Assembly (NCBI RefSeq): GCF_014649855.1
Contig: NZ_BMTV01000013.1
Coordinates: 62,001-126,000, forward strand
DNA length: 64,000 nt
From: Streptomyces roseolus
Lineage (GTDB): Bacteria; Actinomycetota; Actinomycetes; Streptomycetales; Streptomycetaceae
Direction: 5' to 3'
Made by a program: the position numbers and the translations under genes. The notes under the pieces were generated by a model. It made no database searches and was not told the origin of the DNA. It saw only the letters and a list, made by a program, of their open reading frames with translations. This document shows, one piece after another, positions 59,787 to 64,000 of this stretch (position 1 is the first letter of the stretch; every line of letters starts with the position of its first letter).

Positions 59787-60295
59787 TGAACAGTGCCGGT
59801 CTGCTGCTCGACTCCTTCGGCAGGATCCGGGAGGCCGTCCACGAGGCCGTGGAGGGCCTCGGCGAGGACGACCTCGCCGCCCGGATCGACCCGGACGCCA
59901 ACTCGATCGCCTGGCTCGTCTGGCACCTCACCCGCATCCAGGACGACCACCTGGCGGGCGCCTTCGGGACGGAGCAGCTGTGGCGCTCCGACGGCTGGCG
60001 GGACCGCTTCGGCCTGCCGTTCCCGCCGGCCGCGACCGGTTACGGCCAGACGTCCGCGCAGGCCGGAGCCGTACGGGCTCCGGCGGAGCTGCTGCTCGGC
60101 TACCACGACGCCGTCCACGACCGGACGGCCGCGCTCCTCGCCCCGGTCACCGACGCGGACCTGGACCGGGTCGTCGACAGCTCCTGGGACCCGCCGGTCA
60201 CCCTCGGCGTCCGGCTGGTCTCGGTGATCGCGGACGACCTCCAGCACGCGGGGCAGGCGGCGTACGTGCGGGGGGTGGTGGAGCGGCGCGGCTGA
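59786..60295 (+). CDS. DinB-like (DUF664/mycothiol-dependent type) protein
   Basis: 169 residues, a DinB-superfamily four-helix bundle. Candidate metal ligands are His in SIAWLVWHLTRIQDDH and His in VIADDLQHAGQAAYVRG. The WHLTRIQDDH motif is characteristic of actinobacterial DUF664 proteins, some of which are mycothiol transferases. Coupled to the DUF1992 gene (TGATG). A GTG one codon earlier is an alternative start. Substrate unknown. Confidence 0.9.
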   Translation: MNSAGLLLDSFGRIREAVHEAVEGLGEDDLAARIDPDANSIAWLVWHLTRIQDDHLAGAFGTEQLWRSDGWRDRFGLPFPPAATGYGQTSAQAGAVRAPAELLLGYHDAVHDRTAALLAPVTDADLDRVVDSSWDPPVTLGVRLVSVIADDLQHAGQAAYVRGVVERRG

Positions 60296-60403
60296 CGCGA
60301 ACCTCCCGACGGCCCGTACAACCATCGGCCCCGCCCGGGGGTCCAACCGATCGGCACGCACCCGCGTGCGGGCCGATCGGTGTCTTCCCCGGAGGGACTC
60401 TCC

Positions 60404-62635
60404 TTGACTTCCATACGCTCGCCGCGCCGTCTGGGCGCCGCCGTCGCCACCGTCCTCGCCGTGACCCTCGGCGCGGGCGTCCTCTCCGCTCCCGCCGCCC
60501 TGGCCGAACCCGGCACCACGGCGTCCGAGGCCACGACGGCCGCCCTCCCGCCGATCGAGGCGGGCTCCACCCTCGTGGCGGCCGGCGCGCAGGGCTTCTT
60601 CACCGAGCTCGACGAGGGCGACGTCAGCCACTACCGCTGGACCCGGTACGCGGACGGGGCCACCCACGACATCGAGTGGCCCAGCACGTACAACAACACC
60701 CCGAAGACCTTCGTCTCCGGCGACCTGGCCGCCGTCGCCGTGTCCGGCGAGAAGAAGCTCGACATCTACGACGGGGCGAAGGGCGGCACGTACACCGTGC
60801 CGCTGGAGGACACCACCGACGGCGTCGTCGGGCTCGTGGCCGGCGGCGCGCTCACCCAGCTGCGCACCGAGCTGAACGGCATCAGCCTCAAGCTGAACAC
60901 TCCCGAGCACGGCACCCGCCTCGTCACGCACATGCCCTCCCAGCGGCTGTTCCCGGTCATGCGGGGGGCCACGAACACGCACGCCCTCGTGGAGATCCAC
61001 CGGTCCGGGTCCGCTTCCGGGTCCAACTGGCTGGTCGTCGACCTCAGGACCGCCGACGTCGTCGCGGACGTGCCGATCCCCGCCCGGGCGGACAAGTCCT
61101 CCGTCACACTCTCCGGGTCCCGCATCGCCTGGGTCGAGTACGAGGCGGCCACCGACGCCGCCACGGCCGTCGTCCGCGACATCACCACCGGGGCCTCCAC
61201 CTCCGTCCCCCTCGGCGACGGCACGGGCCGGCGGGTCACCCTGGGGCTGCTCGGCGACTGGCTCACCTTCACCCGCCCCGGCGGCATGGAGGCGGCCGCC
61301 CCGTCGCCGCTCCACGCGCTGACCGCCCGGCACGTGAAGACCGGCGAGACCCTCCGCCTCCTCGACCACACGACCGGCACGGTCCTCGTCCCCGAGGGCG
61401 GACACCTCGTCCGCGGCGGCAGCGTCGCCACCGGCGAGAACGGCGAGGGGAACTACCGCATCGCCCTCGACGGCTCCGGCAGGCCCGCCGCCACCCTGGT
61501 CGCCACCACCGGGGAGGGCACCGCGCTCGCCGTGAAGAGCTTCACCGGGCAGACCCGGTACGACGTCTTCGGGCGGCTCGCCCGGGTGGAGGAGACCTAC
61601 GGCCCCATGCCGTTCACGTGGAAGCTGAACCACGGGAACGCGCGGGTCGAGGTCACCCTCACGAACCGCCGGACGGGCAAGAGCTTCCGCAAGTCCTGGG
61701 TCACGAAGGACGGCAACCTCAAGCTCGACTGGGACCGCGTCCACCAGCTGGGCGGCGGACAGTACATCGAGGCCTTCGACGGCACCTACTCCGTCCAGCT
61801 GACCGCCACCCCGCTCGGCGGCGTGGGCCCCGTGCTCCGGTGGTCGCAGACCGAGAGCTTCGCCATCGAGCGGCAGGACAACTTCCACGACGTCGACGCC
61901 AACAGCTCGCCGGACTTCTTCGCCCGCGACGCGGCCGGCGTCCTCTGGACCGACAGCACGGTCATGCCCGTGGACCAGGACCTCGACGCGCCGCTGACCA
62001 GGGTCGGCGGCGGCTGGCAGGCCTTCGACAAGGTCGAGCACGTGCAGGACTGGCAGGTCGTCGCCCGTGACAAGGACGGCGTCCTCTGGCACTACGCGAA
62101 CCCCGCGCGCGGCCTGCGCAGCAAGGTCGGCGGCGGCTGGCAGGTCTACGAGCACCTCGCCGGCGGCAGCGACGTCCTCGGCAGCAGCCACCCCGACCTG
62201 CTGGCCGTGGACAGGACCGGCGTCCTCTGGGCCTACGAGAAGACGAGCTACCACGGGCTCCACGCCTTCGCGAAGCGCAGGTACGTCGGCGGCGGCTGGC
62301 AGATCTACAACCAGATCACCGCCGTCGGCGACATCGCCGGAGGCCCCGCCGGAGACCTCGTCGCCCGTGACAAGGACGGCGTCCTCTGGCTCTACCTCGG
62401 CAAGGGCGACGGCACCTTCACCGCGCGGACGAGGATCGGCGGCGGGTGGAACACGTACACCCAGATCATGGGCGGCGGCGACGCCGACCACGACGGGAAC
62501 CGCGACCTCTTCGCGTACAGCGCCCGCGAGAAGAAGACCTACTTCTACGGCGGCACCGGCGACCGCGCGAAACCCTTCAAGCCGCGCCGGACGAGCACGG
62601 TCCTCTCCGGGGGCGCGTACAACCTGGTCACCTGA
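60404..62635 (+). CDS. Secreted FG-GAP/tachylectin-like repeat protein
   Basis: 743 residues from a TTG start preceded by GGAGGG. Signal peptide about 6-35 (LGAAVATVLAVTLGAGVLSA). An N-terminal beta-propeller-like region (about 40-370) has ITTGAST-type strands and VTLSGSRIAWVEYEAATDAA. A middle Ig-like segment (about 390-485) has PFTWKLNHGNARVEVTLTNR. Then come four or five repeats of about 50 residues with DLVARDKDGVLWLYLGKGDG and RIGGGWNTYTQI motifs, like tachylectin or FG-GAP blades. It probably binds carbohydrates or surfaces outside the cell. It is the intact member of a local family with remnants at 62692-63360 and another copy at 63444. Confidence 0.9.
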   Translation: MTSIRSPRRLGAAVATVLAVTLGAGVLSAPAALAEPGTTASEATTAALPPIEAGSTLVAAGAQGFFTELDEGDVSHYRWTRYADGATHDIEWPSTYNNTPKTFVSGDLAAVAVSGEKKLDIYDGAKGGTYTVPLEDTTDGVVGLVAGGALTQLRTELNGISLKLNTPEHGTRLVTHMPSQRLFPVMRGATNTHALVEIHRSGSASGSNWLVVDLRTADVVADVPIPARADKSSVTLSGSRIAWVEYEAATDAATAVVRDITTGASTSVPLGDGTGRRVTLGLLGDWLTFTRPGGMEAAAPSPLHALTARHVKTGETLRLLDHTTGTVLVPEGGHLVRGGSVATGENGEGNYRIALDGSGRPAATLVATTGEGTALAVKSFTGQTRYDVFGRLARVEETYGPMPFTWKLNHGNARVEVTLTNRRTGKSFRKSWVTKDGNLKLDWDRVHQLGGGQYIEAFDGTYSVQLTATPLGGVGPVLRWSQTESFAIERQDNFHDVDANSSPDFFARDAAGVLWTDSTVMPVDQDLDAPLTRVGGGWQAFDKVEHVQDWQVVARDKDGVLWHYANPARGLRSKVGGGWQVYEHLAGGSDVLGSSHPDLLAVDRTGVLWAYEKTSYHGLHAFAKRRYVGGGWQIYNQITAVGDIAGGPAGDLVARDKDGVLWLYLGKGDGTFTARTRIGGGWNTYTQIMGGGDADHDGNRDLFAYSAREKKTYFYGGTGDRAKPFKPRRTSTVLSGGAYNLVT

Positions 62636-62644
62636 CCGGCGGTC

Positions 62645-62689
62645 TCGGCCGGGGGCGGGCTCGGCCGCCGTCGGCCGGGGGCGGGCTCG
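62645..62689. repeat. 19-bp direct repeat at the break of the FG-GAP remnant
   Basis: TCGGCCGGGGGCGGGCTCG occurs at 62645-62663 and 62671-62689. It lies between the intact gene's stop and the truncated copy, so it may mark the duplication or deletion joint. Confidence 0.65.
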
Positions 62690-62691
62690 CC

Positions 62692-63012
62692 GTACGACCC
62701 TTTCCGTTCATCGGCGGCGCCACCGGCGGCGACCTCGTCGCCCGCGACAGGAACGGCGTCCTCTGGCTCTACCTCGGCAAGGGCGACGGCACCTTCACCG
62801 CCCCCACCCGGATCGGCGGCGGCTGGCAGGGCTACTCCCAGCTCGTCGGCGCCGGCGACGTCGACAGCGACGGGCGCCCGGACCTGATCGCGTACGGGGC
62901 GGGCGGCACCTACGTGTACCGGTCGACCGGCAGCGTCACCACCCCCTTCACCCCCCGCGCCAGGACCAACCTCTACGCGGGCGAGGGCACCAAGTTCACC
63001 AGCGTCTCCTGA
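62692..63012 (+). pseudogene. C-terminal remnant of an FG-GAP/tachylectin-like paralogue
   Basis: About 100 codons in one frame: GGDLVARDRNGVLWLYLGKG, then TRIGGGWQGYSQLVGAGDVD, ending TKFTSVS and TGA at 63010-63012. It matches the last repeats of the intact protein at 60404 but has no signal peptide, start or ribosome site. It is a leftover of a tandem duplication. It could also be reached by read-through or recombination to vary the end of the intact gene. Confidence 0.75.
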
Positions 63013-63050
63013 CGCGTTCCGCCGCTCAACGCCCCGAGGAGACAGCGACC

Positions 63051-63360
63051 GTGTCCCGATCCCGCACCACCCGGCTCCGGCTGACCACCGCCGTCGCCGT
63101 CGTCATCGACACGCCCGCGTCGTACGAGCTGCGCGAGGTCGTCGGGTCCACGCTCGTGAGGGTCGACAAGACCACCGAGGAGCTCCACCCCGTCAGCCGG
63201 GCGCCCTCCTCCTGGAGACCTCCTCGTCGGCCGGGGGGTTCCGCGTACTCCAGCGACGCGAACAGCACGACCCGGCCGTTCGCACCGGTGTACACGCTGC
63301 CGCTGCGCACCGACGCCACCCGGTTCAAGACCTTCTTCCAGGAAACCGCCCGGCGCTGTT
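63051..63360 (+). pseudogene. N-terminal remnant of a related secreted protein
   Basis: A GTG at 63051, preceded by GAGGAGA, starts VSRSRTTRLRLTTAVAVVID, a signal-peptide-like head, but the hydrophobic core is cut short. The sequence continues as pieces that do not form a recognisable repeat (YELREVVGSTLVRVDKTTEE, then YTLPLRTDATRFKTFF). The frame runs on into the next gene's leader without a stop, so a start here would fuse in frame to the following protein. It is most likely the damaged head of another family member. Confidence 0.6.
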
Positions 63361-63388
63361 ACAACCATATAGAGGGATCAGAAGTCCT

Positions 63389-63424
63389 ATCGGACGGTAC
63401 ACACCGATGTGCGTACCGTCCGAT
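63389..63424. promoter_or_regulatory. 12-bp inverted repeat upstream of the last gene
   Basis: ATCGGACGGTAC at 63389-63400 pairs perfectly with GTACCGTCCGAT at 63413-63424, and the spacer is itself nearly symmetrical (ACACCGATGTGC). It sits 20 bp before the GTG start with CATATAGAG just upstream, so it may be an operator or a leader hairpin next to the ribosome site. Confidence 0.6.
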
Positions 63425-63443
63425 CTCGTTCCCGGAGGAATGC

Positions 63444-64000
63444 GTGACGTCCACTCACACCACCCGCCGCCGCAGGCTCGGCCCCGCCGTCGCCGCCGTC
63501 CTCTCGGTGACCCTCGGCGCGGGCGCCCTGGCGGGAGCCCCCGCGGCCGCGGCCGCGCCGACCGCCGGGTCCGCCGCGGCGGCCGCGACGGACGAGCCGG
63601 CGTCCATCCCCGCCGACCACTGGGTCCTCGGCGGCGGAGAGAAGGGCTTCTTCTCGGTCGACGGGGGCTCCTACGGCGGCCAGGACCCCACCTTCGGCAG
63701 GCTGACCTGGACGCGGTACGCGGACAACGCCAAGAAGGAGTACGACTTCATCGCGACGGACTCCCTGCCCATGGTCTCCGGGGACGTCGGAGCGGTCGTC
63801 AAGTACGAGGACGAGGCCGTCGTCCTCCTCGACGCGGCCGGGGGCACCTCCACCACCCTGGAGCTGGACGGCTCCACGTACGAAGCCGTCGCCCCCCTGA
63901 AGATCGCCGGCAAGGGCCTGCTCGCCCGGACCAGGACCGGCGCCGTCCAGTACTACACGGCGGCCGAGGGCTCCCGGACGGTCGCCGGCCTCCCGGGGAC
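63444..64000 (+). CDS. Secreted protein, paralogue of the FG-GAP protein at 60404, partial
   Basis: The first 185 codons of a gene that leaves the window. The GTG at 63444 follows GGAGGA. The signal peptide (about 9-36: LGPAVAAVLSVTLGAGALAG) and the following region (GGGEKGFFSVDGGS, LTWTRYADNAKKEYDFI, MVSGDVGAVVKYEDEAVVLL) match the head of the 60404 protein position by position (AAGAQGFFTELDEG, YRWTRYADGATHDIEW, FVSGDLAAVAVSGEKKLDIY). It presumably continues into FG-GAP-type repeats. Same strand, same family: a tandem array. Confidence 0.88.
   Translation, partial: MTSTHTTRRRRLGPAVAAVLSVTLGAGALAGAPAAAAAPTAGSAAAAATDEPASIPADHWVLGGGEKGFFSVDGGSYGGQDPTFGRLTWTRYADNAKKEYDFIATDSLPMVSGDVGAVVKYEDEAVVLLDAAGGTSTTLELDGSTYEAVAPLKIAGKGLLARTRTGAVQYYTAAEGSRTVAGLPG

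Overview
This is a GC-rich actinobacterial chromosome segment, almost certainly from Streptomyces. Third codon positions are strongly G/C, GTG and TTG starts are common, and ATGA/GTGA stop-start overlaps are frequent. Lineage-typical families are present: the XRE/DUF5753-DUF397-HATPase module, SigE-type sigma factor, LAETG sortase substrate, secreted M28 aminopeptidase with P-domain, and futalosine-type menaquinone genes. No rRNA, tRNA, CRISPR array or obvious biosynthetic gene cluster was seen.

Layout. 1-6.9 kb: a partial TipAS-domain regulator, a cold-shock protein, an SDR, a DinB protein, a whiJ/abaA-like regulatory trio, a winged-helix protein, a membrane protein and a HEAT-repeat protein. 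7.4-12 kb: a secreted aminopeptidase, a LolA-like exported protein, and a secreted DUF4258 toxin-like protein followed by a DUF2283 partner. 11.5-14.5 kb: a NarL-type two-component system and a polyprenyl diphosphate synthase. 14.8-20.8 kb: a decayed CocE-type hydrolase, a sortase-anchored coiled-coil protein, a SMI1/KNR4 protein, fumarylacetoacetase, a secreted intradiol dioxygenase with a carbohydrate-binding tail, and an AraC regulator. 20.8-33.2 kb is accessory: a dead IS30 element, a PH-like membrane protein, a 2,088-residue RHS/YD-repeat protein, a divergent 1,036-residue FG-GAP secreted protein and a small secreted protein.

33.3-49.2 kb is the complete 14-gene complex I operon (nuoA to nuoN, minus strand). 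Its genes are mostly translationally coupled, and a perfect TGTGA-N6-TCACA palindrome lies just upstream of nuoA. 49.8-57.7 kb holds an NlpC/P60 hydrolase, a geranylgeranyl-reductase-family protein, the demethylmenaquinone methyltransferase, a frameshifted sigma factor with its partner, a degenerate amidohydrolase, MqnC and MqnA. With the polyprenyl synthase at 13.4 kb, this puts complex I beside the genes for its electron acceptor, menaquinone: ring synthesis (MqnA, MqnC), tail synthesis, methylation and probably tail saturation.

57.9-64 kb: a second cold-shock gene with a long structured leader, a duplicated terminator, an M23 peptidase, a DUF1992 protein, a DinB-like protein and a tandem family of secreted FG-GAP/tachylectin-like proteins with broken copies, running off the window end.

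Most noteworthy are the two candidate toxin-partner loci (DUF4258/DUF2283, and the RHS tip with the PH-like membrane protein), the redox-type operator at nuo, the cold-shock leader hairpin, and several local duplications (24-bp repeats in the first csp, a 40-bp duplicated terminator arm, FG-GAP gene remnants).
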